A stretch of DNA of 64,000 nucleotides, taken from Ruegeria sp. HKCCD7303 (GTDB lineage: Bacteria; Pseudomonadota; Alphaproteobacteria; Rhodobacterales; Rhodobacteraceae). Positions 43,885 through 52,508 of this stretch are shown piece after piece; positions within the stretch are counted from its first letter, which is position 1, and every line of letters starts with the position of its first letter. The position numbers and the translations under genes were made by a program. Location: contig NZ_WVRE01000003.1 in NCBI RefSeq assembly GCF_013111185.1, positions 1 to 64,000 of the forward strand, in the 5' to 3' direction. A model generated the notes under the pieces. The model saw only the letters and a list, made by a program, of their open reading frames with translations, was not told where the DNA came from and ran no database searches.

Positions 43885-45117
43885 TCACCCCTCGGTTGCC
43901 GGTGCGCCGCCTTGAAAAGCGTTGCCGTTGGCGTAATCGCAGGGGTCCTCCTGCATTTGCAAGTGCAGGTCGCGGCCCTCATAGGGATGCGCGCGGGCCA
44001 GGGCTTCGTCAACGTCGATCCCAAGGCCCGGCGCTGTTGGCGCGGTTACGAACCCGTCCTCGACCCGAACAGACCCTTTGATCAGTTGGTCATGGAACGG
44101 TGTTTCGATGCTTTCCAGCAACAGCAAATTAGGGATCGACGCAGCCAGATGGATATTAGCCGCCCATTCCACCGGCCCTGCATAGAGATGCGGTGCCATC
44201 TGAGCGTTGAAGACCTCAGCCATTGCGGCAACTTTCTTCATCTCCCAGATCCCGCCCGCGCGTCCCAACGCCGGTTGCAGGATTTCCGCGGCCCCGGCGC
44301 GCAAAACGGCACCGAATTCGGCCTTGGTCGTCATGCGTTCTCCGGTGGCGACGGGGATGCGGACATTGCGGGCGACGCGAGCCATGTCTTCGATCATGTC
44401 CGGCGGCGTGGGTTCTTCGAACCAAAGCGGTTGATAAGGTTCCAACGCTTGCCCCAACCGAATGGCCCCGGCGGTGTTGAATTGACCATGCGTGCCGAAT
44501 AGCAGATCGGCCTTGTCGCCCACGGCTTCGCGGATCGCCTTGCAGAAAGCGACCGACATGGAAATGTCGCTCATGGCGGGCATGTGGCCTCCCCGGATCG
44601 TATAAGGGCCTGCCGGGTCGAATTTGACGGCAGTATAGCCACGCTGCACCATTGCAGCAGCCGTTTCGCCGGCCTGTTCAGGAGAAGTCCAGAAATCAGT
44701 CAGATTATGCTGGGGCAGGGGATAAAGATACGTATAGGCACGGATTCGGGCGTTCATTTTTCCACCCAGCAAAGCATAGACGGGGCGGTCGCGATCCTTG
44801 CCCAGAATATCCCAGCAGGCGATCTCCAACCCTGAAAACGCGCCCATTACGGTCAGGTCTGGTCGCTGGGTGAAGCCGCTGGAATATGCACGGCGGAACA
44901 TCAGCTCGATGTTTTCGGGGTTTTCACCCTGCATATGCCGTTCGAACACGTCCTGAATGACATGGCGCATCGCCTCTGGCCCGACGGAGGAGGCATAGCA
45001 TTCGCCCCAGCCGGTGATGCCAGTATCGGTCGTCACCTTAACCAATACCCAATATCGCCCACCCCAACCCGGCGCCGGTGGGGCGGTGACGATAATGTCG
45101 AGATCCTGCAGTTTCAT
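43885..45117 (-). CDS. Enolase-superfamily protein (mandelate racemase/galactonate dehydratase-like), metal ligand altered
   Basis: This 410-residue protein has a capping domain with VTTDTGITGWGECYASS and a barrel with KFDPAGPY, WFEEPTPPD, VATGERMT and MAPHLYAGPVEWA. Aligned by eye with E. coli DgoD, the second and third metal ligands (Glu in WFEEP and GER) and the catalytic His in APH are present. The first metal ligand Asp of the DFHG motif is Gly (LLFGTHGQ), and the Asp of the His-Asp dyad (QPD) is Ala (QPALG). The reaction is therefore uncertain. It lies beside an alcohol dehydrogenase in a possible sugar-acid or hydroxy-acid pathway. Confidence 0.85.
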   Translation of the reverse strand: MKLQDLDIIVTAPPAPGWGGRYWVLVKVTTDTGITGWGECYASSVGPEAMRHVIQDVFERHMQGENPENIELMFRRAYSSGFTQRPDLTVMGAFSGLEIACWDILGKDRDRPVYALLGGKMNARIRAYTYLYPLPQHNLTDFWTSPEQAGETAAAMVQRGYTAVKFDPAGPYTIRGGHMPAMSDISMSVAFCKAIREAVGDKADLLFGTHGQFNTAGAIRLGQALEPYQPLWFEEPTPPDMIEDMARVARNVRIPVATGERMTTKAEFGAVLRAGAAEILQPALGRAGGIWEMKKVAAMAEVFNAQMAPHLYAGPVEWAANIHLAASIPNLLLLESIETPFHDQLIKGSVRVEDGFVTAPTAPGLGIDVDEALARAHPYEGRDLHLQMQEDPCDYANGNAFQGGAPATEG

Positions 45118-45136
45118 CCCAAATCCTCTCGGTGGG

Positions 45137-46231
45137 TCAGGTCCTGTCGAACAGGATCACATTGCGCTTGGCTGATCCGGTTTTGGTGTCGGCGATGGCT
45201 TCGTTGATCTGATCAAGGGACCAACGACCCGAGATCAACTCGTCCAGCTTCAGCCGCCCTTGTTCGTACAGATCCACCATCCACGGAATATCGCGCTGAA
45301 TCACCACGTCGCCCATCTTCGACCCAACAACGCCCTGACCCAGAGCCGCCAGAACGACGGGCTCATAACTGGCCATGTCACCCGAATGCGGCATTCCGAT
45401 CATGATCGCCTTGCCACCACGTCCAAGATAGCGCGGTGCCTGATCATAGGCGGGAATCGCACCAACCGTGATCAGAACCGCATCCGCACCACGCCCGCCT
45501 AACGCCTTGTAAGCGGCCTTCCACGGCTGGTCCAAACTGGCCAACACGCCGTGGGTTGCGCCGAATTCCTTGGCGATCTCAAGCTTTTCTTCGGTCATAT
45601 CCACGGCCACGATTCGCCGCGCACCTGCAATCCGCGCGCCCTGAATGGCGTTCAGACCAACGCCTCCTGCGCCGATCACCACGACATCCTGACCAGGGCG
45701 CAAACCTGCTGCGTTCACAGCAGCTCCAACCCCGGTGATGACCCCGCATGAGAGCAGGCTGGCCAGATCCTTGGGCAGGGTTTCTGGAATTTTGACGATC
45801 TGACGGTGGCTCACCACAACCTTTTCGGCAAAGGCACCACAGGCCATGGCCTGTTCGAGTGGACCGCCATCACCGGTCTTCAACGGGCCTTTGACCGTAT
45901 CGTATGGTGTTTCGCAGATTGTCGGTTTTCCGCCCGCACAGCTGGGGCACGTTCCACAGGCACGGATCAGCGTTACAACCACAGGGTCGCCGATTTTGAA
46001 ATCCCCGGCGGCTTCACCAACGGCGCTGATAACGCCTGCGGCTTCGTGGCCATAAACGGCTGGCAGGAACCCACCCCATGCCCCTTCGGCGTAGGATATG
46101 TCCGAATGGCAGATGGCCACGGCGTCCAGTGTTACCTCGACTTCGCCCGTGCCGGGGGGCGCAAGTTGAACTTCTTCGATCACCAAGGGTTCGCCAAAAG
46201 CTCGGCAGACTGCGGCTTTGATTGTTTGCAT
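45137..46231 (-). CDS. Zinc-dependent alcohol dehydrogenase
   Basis: This 364-residue medium-chain dehydrogenase has the catalytic zinc ligands in ICHSDISYAEG and YGHEAAG, structural zinc cysteines in CGTCPSCAGGKPTIC, and the Rossmann motif VVIGAGGVGLNAIQGA. I chose the ATG at 46231 (MQTIKAAV), 30 residues into a longer reading frame, because it begins the conserved domain. It precedes the enolase-superfamily gene by 19 bp. Substrate is unknown. Confidence 0.92.
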   Translation of the reverse strand: MQTIKAAVCRAFGEPLVIEEVQLAPPGTGEVEVTLDAVAICHSDISYAEGAWGGFLPAVYGHEAAGVISAVGEAAGDFKIGDPVVVTLIRACGTCPSCAGGKPTICETPYDTVKGPLKTGDGGPLEQAMACGAFAEKVVVSHRQIVKIPETLPKDLASLLSCGVITGVGAAVNAAGLRPGQDVVVIGAGGVGLNAIQGARIAGARRIVAVDMTEEKLEIAKEFGATHGVLASLDQPWKAAYKALGGRGADAVLITVGAIPAYDQAPRYLGRGGKAIMIGMPHSGDMASYEPVVLAALGQGVVGSKMGDVVIQRDIPWMVDLYEQGRLKLDELISGRWSLDQINEAIADTKTGSAKRNVILFDRT

Positions 46232-46313
46232 GTTGTCACTCTCTCCCGTTGGGTTCACGGTGGCGCGGGAAATGACGTCTCGCAAGGCGGAAACCGCCAT
46301 TTGGATGTCGTTG

Positions 46314-47525
46314 TTACGCAACGACAGGGCGGGACCGGCGAAACAACAAGAAACCTGCCAGCATTAGTACCAGCGCTAAAAGAAACGGTGCGCCGGGCAG
46401 GTAGAGTGGCGTGTCGGGCCGGATGAACTGCGCGAAAATCGAAGTCATAAGCAAAGGCGAGATCACCATCGACAGCGCGTGCAAAGCGGTCAGAACACCC
46501 TGCAATTCGCCTTGCTGCGAATCGGGCGTGGCCTTGGACATCATGGCCTGAAGGGCGGGCGTGATGACGGCTCCGATGGCCGTTATTGGAATGAGAAGCA
46601 GCGCGATGAGGCCGTTGGTGAGGAAGGCCAGAATGGCGAAACTGATGATCTCAAAACCCATCCCGTAGATGATTGTACCCCTCTCGCCCAGAAACCGGAT
46701 GGCAGGCCGGATCAATCCGCCCTGCACAATGGCCATGCCTATACCGTAGACACCCAGGGACAGGCCAATCATCTGTGGCGACCATCCGAATCGCTCGGTC
46801 GTGAAATAGGACCAGATAGCGGGGTAGACGTAGATGGATACTGAATACAGGAAATACACCCAAAGCAGCGGCCGGATACCGGGCAAAGAAGCGATGGCGT
46901 TCAGCGAATTGAGAGGGTTTGCGCGTTTCAGGCTGAAGGCGCGTCGGGTCTTGTCGGTTACGGTCTCGGGCATCACGAAGAAACCGATGCAAAAGGTCAA
47001 CGCCGCCAAACCGGCAGCGGCCCAAAACGGCGCGCGCGTGCCGTATTCACTGAGCAATCCGCCAATGACGGGCCCAAGGACGAAGCCCATGCCAAAAGCG
47101 GCACCCAGCAGGCCAAAGTTTGCAGCCTTATCCTTGGGCTCGGACACATCCGCCATAAACGCCGCAGCGGTGGCATGCGTGGCTGCGGTTATACCGCCTA
47201 CGATCCGACCGATCAGCAACAGCCAAATGCTGCCCGCAACAGCCATCACGACATAGTCCAGCGCCATAACAAACAGGGACACCAGAAGGACGGTTCTGCG
47301 TCCGTACGCGTCTGACAGGTTTCCAAGTATGGGCCCAAAGATAAACTGCATCGCGGCAAAGGCTGTGCTCAGAACACCGCCCCAGATCGCTGCATTGGCG
47401 AGCGAGCCGCCCTGAACCTCGACGATCAGTTCCGGCATGATCGGTATCACCAGACCGATGCCCATGGCGTCGATCATGACAATGCTGAGGATGAAGAAAA
47501 ACGGCAGACGCATAGGACCCGGCAA
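46314..47525 (-). CDS. TetA-like MFS exporter
   Basis: This 403-residue, 12-helix major facilitator has the A-motif GNLSDAYGRRTVLLVSLF in the loop after helix 2, a motif C-like FGMGFVLGPVIGG in helix 5 typical of drug-proton antiporters, and DAMGIGLVIPIMPELI in helix 1 as in TetA. It probably exports a drug or metabolite. An internal ATG at codon 5 is an alternative start. No TetR gene is adjacent. Confidence 0.9.
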   Translation of the reverse strand: MPGPMRLPFFFILSIVMIDAMGIGLVIPIMPELIVEVQGGSLANAAIWGGVLSTAFAAMQFIFGPILGNLSDAYGRRTVLLVSLFVMALDYVVMAVAGSIWLLLIGRIVGGITAATHATAAAFMADVSEPKDKAANFGLLGAAFGMGFVLGPVIGGLLSEYGTRAPFWAAAGLAALTFCIGFFVMPETVTDKTRRAFSLKRANPLNSLNAIASLPGIRPLLWVYFLYSVSIYVYPAIWSYFTTERFGWSPQMIGLSLGVYGIGMAIVQGGLIRPAIRFLGERGTIIYGMGFEIISFAILAFLTNGLIALLLIPITAIGAVITPALQAMMSKATPDSQQGELQGVLTALHALSMVISPLLMTSIFAQFIRPDTPLYLPGAPFLLALVLMLAGFLLFRRSRPVVA

Positions 47526-47609
47526 GTGATCTGTTCAACGCACCCTAAGCACAGATGATAACCGAGAAAAGCGAGAGTTGATTGCGGGTCGAATTGCCGT
47601 TGCGACAGG

Positions 47610-48326
47610 TCAGGGCAGTTTGTCTGCCAGTTCTGACAGGATTTGCGCAAGCTCGCGCGGGTGCGAGAAGAACGGGGAATGCGAACTGTCGATGGTGCGG
47701 CGCATATCTTCGGGGATAAGGGCGCTCATCGTTGCTTGGTATTCGGGTGGTATAGTGTGATCGTCCGTGGTGCGGATATACGCCTTGGGCACATTGTCGA
47801 AATTCGCACCGGTCGGAAGGGGCGTTTCTTGTGGGCGAATGGCCTGAGGGCAAAGGCGCGCATAGGCGTAAGGCAGGATGTCGTCGGAGCAATCATGGTA
47901 GAATAGCTGGGGAATAGCCTCGGCAAACACAGTGTATGACAGCCCGTCGGTGGATTTTTCGACCGCATGGGCGATGGTCTGCCTTGGGCCAAGCCTGCGC
48001 ATGTCGGCCATGGCCAGGCCGTCTTTGGGCACATAGGCGCACAGATAGATCAGCGCGCGCATGGCATCGGGTTGCGCTTCGGCGGCGGCGCTGATCGGGT
48101 AGCCGCCCCAGGAATGGCCAACGAGGATTGTATCTGATGTGCTGGCATGCAGCACGGCGTCGCGGCAACTGTCCAGCATGACCTCGGCTACGGGCGTGGG
48201 GTCCGCACCATGGCTGGGCATGTCGATGGCTTTGGCAGAATGCCCCAGAGTTTCAAGCGCGGGTATCAGGTCGCGCCAGCACCATGCACCGTGGCAAGAG
48301 CCGTGGACCAACAGGAAAGACGCCAT
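47610..48326 (-). CDS. Alpha/beta-hydrolase (esterase-like)
   Basis: This 238-residue hydrolase has an oxyanion loop LVHGSCHGAWCW, the nucleophile elbow GHSWGG and a C-terminal SSHSPFFSHP with the catalytic His, the layout of plant-type salicylic acid-binding esterases and the bacterial EstC group. Substrate is unknown. It is followed by the pcaD-like gene 13 bp away, which is transcribed into it. Confidence 0.88.
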   Translation of the reverse strand: MASFLLVHGSCHGAWCWRDLIPALETLGHSAKAIDMPSHGADPTPVAEVMLDSCRDAVLHASTSDTILVGHSWGGYPISAAAEAQPDAMRALIYLCAYVPKDGLAMADMRRLGPRQTIAHAVEKSTDGLSYTVFAEAIPQLFYHDCSDDILPYAYARLCPQAIRPQETPLPTGANFDNVPKAYIRTTDDHTIPPEYQATMSALIPEDMRRTIDSSHSPFFSHPRELAQILSELADKLP

Positions 48327-48338
48327 TGCCGTTCTCCT

Positions 48339-49127
48339 TCAGATATGTCCGATTTCGGTCAGAAAATCAGTCAGGATCTCTGCATATTCCGCTGGCTTTT
48401 CAACGCAGGGCAAATGCCCTGCCCGGCGGATCAGCCGGAACCGGGATCCCGGGATCAGATCGACGGTCTCTCGCACCAGATCGGGGGGCGTCGATCCGTC
48501 TTCGCTGCCTGCAATGCCCAAGGTCGGGAGGCGCAGCCCACTCGTTGGGGTATAGAAATCGGTGCCTGCAATGGCCGAGCAGCAGCCCAGATACCCTTCA
48601 GCCGGTTGGCCCACCATCATGTCGCGCCAAGGCAGGTGGTTTTGTGCGGCGCGGAAATCACGCGAAAACCAACGTTCCATCGTTGCGTCGGCCAATGCTT
48701 CGATCCCGTCCTTGCGCACGGCCTTGATCCGATCCTGCCAGACCGAAGGGGTGGCAATTTTGGCGGCAGTGTTTGATAGAACCAGACCACGAATCTGGTC
48801 CATGCGTTTGACGGCAAGCCCTTGTGCAATCATCCCGCCAATGGACAGACCAACGAAGACGCAATCGCGGACCTGCAGGTGATCCAGCAATGCCTCTGCA
48901 TCGCGTATCAATGCGCCCATCGAATACGGCGCAGGCGGCACCGAGGACCGCCCGTGACCACGTTTGTCGTATCGGATGATGCGCAGCTCTGCTAGCAGAT
49001 GTGGCAGTACAGCGTCCCACAAGTGCAGGTTGGTTCCTAGGGAATTGGCAAAGACTAACGGCGCACCGTCTGTTGGGCCGTCGATGCGGTAATTCAATTT
49101 CACGTCGCCCAGATCAGCGATCTTCAT
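48339..49127 (-). CDS. pcaD: 3-oxoadipate enol-lactonase (PcaD-like)
   Basis: This 262-residue alpha/beta-hydrolase starts MKIADLGDVKLNYRIDG and has NSLGTNLHLWD, DKRGHGRSS, nucleophile FVGLSIGGMIAQ and the catalytic His in AGHLPCVEKP, as in PcaD. It would hydrolyse 3-oxoadipate enol-lactone in the protocatechuate branch of the beta-ketoadipate pathway. No pcaB, C, G or H genes are in the window, so the role could instead be a related lactone. I used the internal ATG at 49127, since upstream residues do not belong to the family. Confidence 0.8.
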   Translation of the reverse strand: MKIADLGDVKLNYRIDGPTDGAPLVFANSLGTNLHLWDAVLPHLLAELRIIRYDKRGHGRSSVPPAPYSMGALIRDAEALLDHLQVRDCVFVGLSIGGMIAQGLAVKRMDQIRGLVLSNTAAKIATPSVWQDRIKAVRKDGIEALADATMERWFSRDFRAAQNHLPWRDMMVGQPAEGYLGCCSAIAGTDFYTPTSGLRLPTLGIAGSEDGSTPPDLVRETVDLIPGSRFRLIRRAGHLPCVEKPAEYAEILTDFLTEIGHI

Positions 49128-49188
49128 GACTGGCTTCCTTGTCGCCATGACCTTTTGGGGTGCAACATGCACATCTTGTGCAGCCCTG

Positions 49189-50163
49189 TCAGGTCAGGAA
49201 TTCCAACGCCCTGGAAAATACTGCCGGATCGACATTGCCGCCAGATGCAACAACGATCACGTCATCGCCTTCGATCTGGTCGCCTCGGAACAGGGCCGAG
49301 GCCAGAGCCACCGCGCCGCCGGGTTCCAGAACGATCTTGAGGCGCAGAAAGGCCAGGGCCATGGCGCGCAAAGCTTCTTCTTCGGTGACGGATAAGCCCG
49401 GACCGCACAGGCGGTTGAGAATCGGAAACGTGATGTCTCCGGGTTGTGGCGTCAGAATGGCGTCGCAGATGTTACCCGAAGCTGCGTTGTTTTTTTCAAT
49501 CCGTCCTGAGGCCAGCGAGCGTTTGACGTCATCGAACCCCTCTGGCTCACAAGGGCGCGCGCGCAGGTTCGGCGCATGTTTCTCTAGGGCCAGGGCGATG
49601 CCCGAGGTCAGGCCGCCCCCGCCGCAACAGACCAGTACGTCTGCCTGAGTGATACCTAAATCCGCGGCTTGACCGGCGATTTCAAGGCCGGTGGTGCCTT
49701 GGCCTGCGATAACCAGCGGTTCGTCATAAGGTCGGATCAGGGTCAGTCCGCGCTCCGCCGCGATGGCTTCGCCAATTTCTTCTCGCTTTTCATTCGCACG
49801 GTCATAAAGAACAACTTCGGCCCCAAGCGCGCGGGTGTTTTCGATCTTCAACTGTGGGGCGTCCGACGGCATAACGATAACCGAAGAAATGCCGTGCTTT
49901 GATGCCGCCATTGCAACGCCTTGTGCGTGGTTGCCCGAGGAATACGCAATCACACCGCGCTGGCGTTCGGCCTCTTTCAGTGCCGAAATGGCCGACCAAG
50001 CCCCGCGAAACTTGAAGCTGCCGGTATGTTGCAAACATTCTGGTTTGACCAAAACCCGACGACTGGCAAGCTTGTCGAGAAAGGGCGAAGACAGGATCGG
50101 TGTTTTTCGGATGTGTCCGTTTAGCCGTTCTGCTGCGGCCTCGATCATCTCAATTGTGCTCAT
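49189..50163 (-). CDS. PLP-dependent threonine/serine dehydratase family protein
   Basis: This 324-residue fold-type II enzyme has the PLP Lys in TGSFKFRGAWSA, the phosphate-binding glycine loop CGGGGLTSGIAL and VVASGGNVD near the C-terminus. It lacks a regulatory ACT domain, so it is a catabolic-type dehydratase for threonine, serine or a hydroxy-amino acid. The start overlaps the stop of the upstream hydrolase gene (ATGA). The cluster suggests an amino-acid-derived or plant-compound catabolic use. Confidence 0.88.
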   Translation of the reverse strand: MSTIEMIEAAAERLNGHIRKTPILSSPFLDKLASRRVLVKPECLQHTGSFKFRGAWSAISALKEAERQRGVIAYSSGNHAQGVAMAASKHGISSVIVMPSDAPQLKIENTRALGAEVVLYDRANEKREEIGEAIAAERGLTLIRPYDEPLVIAGQGTTGLEIAGQAADLGITQADVLVCCGGGGLTSGIALALEKHAPNLRARPCEPEGFDDVKRSLASGRIEKNNAASGNICDAILTPQPGDITFPILNRLCGPGLSVTEEEALRAMALAFLRLKIVLEPGGAVALASALFRGDQIEGDDVIVVASGGNVDPAVFSRALEFLT

Positions 50164-50996
50164 GCGGCGCTCTTCAATACCTTTTGTATGAGATCCAAGG
50201 ATTGGGGTTCGTTCAGAAACGGAACATGCCCACGATCAGGAACTTCGGTTGAGATTAGGCCCGGATGGCGGTCGTGCATTTCGGCAACTGTGTCGGCACT
50301 CAGAACGTCGGAATTTGCCCCCCGTATTACACCTGTCGGAATCTCGCGCAGGGCTTCAAAGAACATCCACAGATCAGGTGTGGCGCCGCTTGCAGCCTGT
50401 TCGATCAGCGCCTTGCGTAGTGCGGGATCGTAGCGTAGCGCCAACCCATCGTCGCGTTTTTCGTACTGAATTTCGGCCTGCATGCGCCAGGTTTCCAGGG
50501 AAACGCCGGGGAATTGAGGTTCCATTACCTTTTGCAGAGTCAAAGCGGCCTCATCATAGGTTTGCGCAGTCGGCTGTGCCCCCACATAGGCCATGATCTT
50601 GGCGATACCAGACGTTTCAACGACAGGTCCAACATCATTCAGGATCACCCCGGCTAGCCGCTCGGGATGGCTTGCGGCCAGGGCCATGGCGATCAGACCG
50701 CCCCGCGAGGTGCCCAGAACAAAAGTCTTCTCGATCCCCAGTACATCCAGCAGTTCGATCGCGTCATGCGATTCACGAAAGATGTTGTAGTTCATGAAGT
50801 CGGGATCATAGTCCGAACGACCACGCCCCCTGTAATCCATTGCGATCATGCGCAAGTCAGCCGCATGGGGCGCAAAAAACGAAAAGTCGCGGCTATTTCG
50901 GGTCAGGCCAGCCAAACACAAAAGCGGCGTGCCCGTGCCCGTGCCGGTGTCTTCGAAATAGATGCGCATGCCGTCAGTGGTTGTGAAGTCTGACAT
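50160..50996 (-). CDS. Alpha/beta-hydrolase
   Basis: This 278-residue protein has DYRGRGRSDYDP near the N-terminus, the nucleophile elbow LGTSRGGLIAMA, and RGHVPFLNEPQS with the catalytic His. The start at 50996 overlaps the previous stop by 1 bp (TGATG). The 47 upstream residues of the open frame lie inside the dehalogenase gene. Substrate is unknown, but it is co-encoded with a haloacid dehalogenase and a PLP dehydratase. Confidence 0.88.
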   Translation of the reverse strand: MSDFTTTDGMRIYFEDTGTGTGTPLLCLAGLTRNSRDFSFFAPHAADLRMIAMDYRGRGRSDYDPDFMNYNIFRESHDAIELLDVLGIEKTFVLGTSRGGLIAMALAASHPERLAGVILNDVGPVVETSGIAKIMAYVGAQPTAQTYDEAALTLQKVMEPQFPGVSLETWRMQAEIQYEKRDDGLALRYDPALRKALIEQAASGATPDLWMFFEALREIPTGVIRGANSDVLSADTVAEMHDRHPGLISTEVPDRGHVPFLNEPQSLDLIQKVLKSAA

Positions 50997-51682
50997 CAAA
51001 GCCCCGCCAGTTTTGGGATCGAAGTCAAATCGGACAGCACATGCGCAGGTGTCCACGGCAGGCGGTCCATCGGTTCGCCAGCCCGATTGACCCAGGCGGT
51101 GACAAAGCCGTACCCGCTGGCGCCGGCGGCGTCCCAACCGTTTGAACTGACGAACAACACCTCATCAGGCGCGCAGTTGAACCGTTCCGGTACCAGATCG
51201 TAGACCCGGGCATGAGGTTTGAAAACACCAACGCTTTCTACCGACAGAACATCGTCCAGCACATCGCCGATTCCGGCAGATTGCACCGCGCCATTCAGCA
51301 TTGGCGGCGATCCGTTTGACAGGATTGCCGTTTGCATCCCGCCCTCCTTGAGGGCCTTCAACATGTCGGGCACTTCGGGATAGGCCTGTAACTCCCAATA
51401 CAAATCAAGCAGGCGTTGGCGCAGCCTTGGGTCGCCTTGCAGGTCAGTGGCGTCTAACGCCCAATCCAACCCGTCCTGTGTCACGTCCCAGAAATCGGCA
51501 TGTGCATTGGCTACGGCGCGCAGCCATGTGTACTGCAATTGCTTGAGACGCCAATGACCCGCAACCGTGGGCCATTTGTCTTTGAGGGCCTCAAATCCCG
51601 GTTCGTCCGCAGCTTGGCGGGCTGCTGCTGCAACGTCAAAAAGTGTTCCGTAAGCGTCGAAGACACAGGTGGTGATCGGCAT
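50996..51682 (-). CDS. L-2-haloacid dehalogenase type (HAD) protein
   Basis: This 228-residue protein has the type II dehalogenase signatures TTCVFDAYGTLFDVAAA with the nucleophile Asp, ILSNGSPPML, KPHARVYDL and SSNGWDAAGASGYGF. Cleavage of a C-halogen bond in short 2-halo acids is the family reaction, though members also act as other hydrolases. The start is the ATG at 51682 behind an AGGAGG-like site (GAGGAGGATC). It heads the short operon with the next alpha/beta-hydrolase. Confidence 0.88.
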   Translation of the reverse strand: MPITTCVFDAYGTLFDVAAAARQAADEPGFEALKDKWPTVAGHWRLKQLQYTWLRAVANAHADFWDVTQDGLDWALDATDLQGDPRLRQRLLDLYWELQAYPEVPDMLKALKEGGMQTAILSNGSPPMLNGAVQSAGIGDVLDDVLSVESVGVFKPHARVYDLVPERFNCAPDEVLFVSSNGWDAAGASGYGFVTAWVNRAGEPMDRLPWTPAHVLSDLTSIPKLAGL

Positions 51683-51808
51683 ATGATCCTCCTCTGATCG
51701 CGCGCAGGTTGGCACAACAATGAGGGGGGTGAAAGAGCCAAGGGTTTACAAGATCGTATCAGGCCCTAGGGTTGGCCGCTCAATCCTGTAAAACGGCCGG
51801 AGGCCACG

Positions 51809-52237
51809 ATGACCGAAATCAAACAAGGCGACACGGTTCGCATCCACTACACCGGGACGCTGCTGGACGGCCAAACCTTTGACAGCTCAGAGGGGCGCGA
51901 TCCGTTAGAGTTTGTGGTCGGATCTGGCCAGATAATTCCCGGCTTGGACAGCGCCATGCCCGGCCTGTCCTTAGGGGACAAAAAACGGGTCGAGATTGCT
52001 TGCGTGGATGCCTATGGCCCCATTAATCCGGCGATGCGTCAGGAAATTCCGCGCGAAGGCATTCCCGATGACATCCCGCTTGAGCCCGGAACGCAGTTGC
52101 AAATGCAGGCTCCGGATGGCCAGGCCGTGCCGGTGACAGTGGTGGGCGCAGACGAGGCGACCGTGACGTTGGACGCTAACCATCCATTGGCGGGTCAGGA
52201 TCTGGTTTTTGAAATTGAGGTCGTCTCGATCAACTGA
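51809..52237 (+). CDS. SlyD-like FKBP-type peptidyl-prolyl isomerase
   Basis: This 142-residue protein has VRIHYTGTLLDGQTFDSSEG at the N-terminus, VVGSGQIIPGLD and then an insertion (about residues 70-125) like the IF chaperone domain of SlyD, ending VTLDANHPLAGQDLVFEIEV. It lacks the His-rich metal-binding tail of E. coli SlyD. It should speed prolyl isomerisation and help folding in the cytosol. Confidence 0.9.
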   Translation: MTEIKQGDTVRIHYTGTLLDGQTFDSSEGRDPLEFVVGSGQIIPGLDSAMPGLSLGDKKRVEIACVDAYGPINPAMRQEIPREGIPDDIPLEPGTQLQMQAPDGQAVPVTVVGADEATVTLDANHPLAGQDLVFEIEVVSIN

Positions 52238-52246
52238 TGTTCAGTT

Positions 52247-52266
52247 CGGGCTGGTTTTCCGGCCCG
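52247..52266. terminator. Hairpin between convergent FKBP and small membrane protein genes
   Basis: CGGGCTGG-TTTT-CCGGCCCG gives an 8-bp stem (one G-T pair). There is no T-run on either side, so terminator function is only suggested by its position between convergent genes. Confidence 0.45.
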
Positions 52267-52270
52267 GGAT

Positions 52271-52450
52271 TTACCCGATCAACGTTTCGATCGCCGTACG
52301 GACTTGCGGTTGAGTAAAGAAGATAAACGCCAACAGCATACATGTCAGCGTCAACAAAAGGACTCGGGCCCTTTGGCTGAGGAAACCGGGCTTTCTTCGA
52401 CCGGCTGTTGTGCGCGCATTGTTCGCAATGATTTGATCTAGCTTGCTCAT
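52271..52450 (-). CDS. Small single-helix membrane protein
   Basis: This 59-residue protein, starting at MSKLDQIIANNA, has a basic N-terminal half (TTAGRRKPGFLSQRAR) and one hydrophobic helix (VLLLTLTCMLLAFIFF). A longer in-frame start would overlap fabI and adds residues with no family support. The role is unknown. It follows fabI by 58 bp on the same strand. Confidence 0.6.
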   Translation of the reverse strand: MSKLDQIIANNARTTAGRRKPGFLSQRARVLLLTLTCMLLAFIFFTQPQVRTAIETLIG

Positions 52451-52508
52451 ATCAGTTTCCTGCCGCCCAAAGATGGTGAAAACTTGGCGGCGGCAGGGAA
52501 AGATATAG

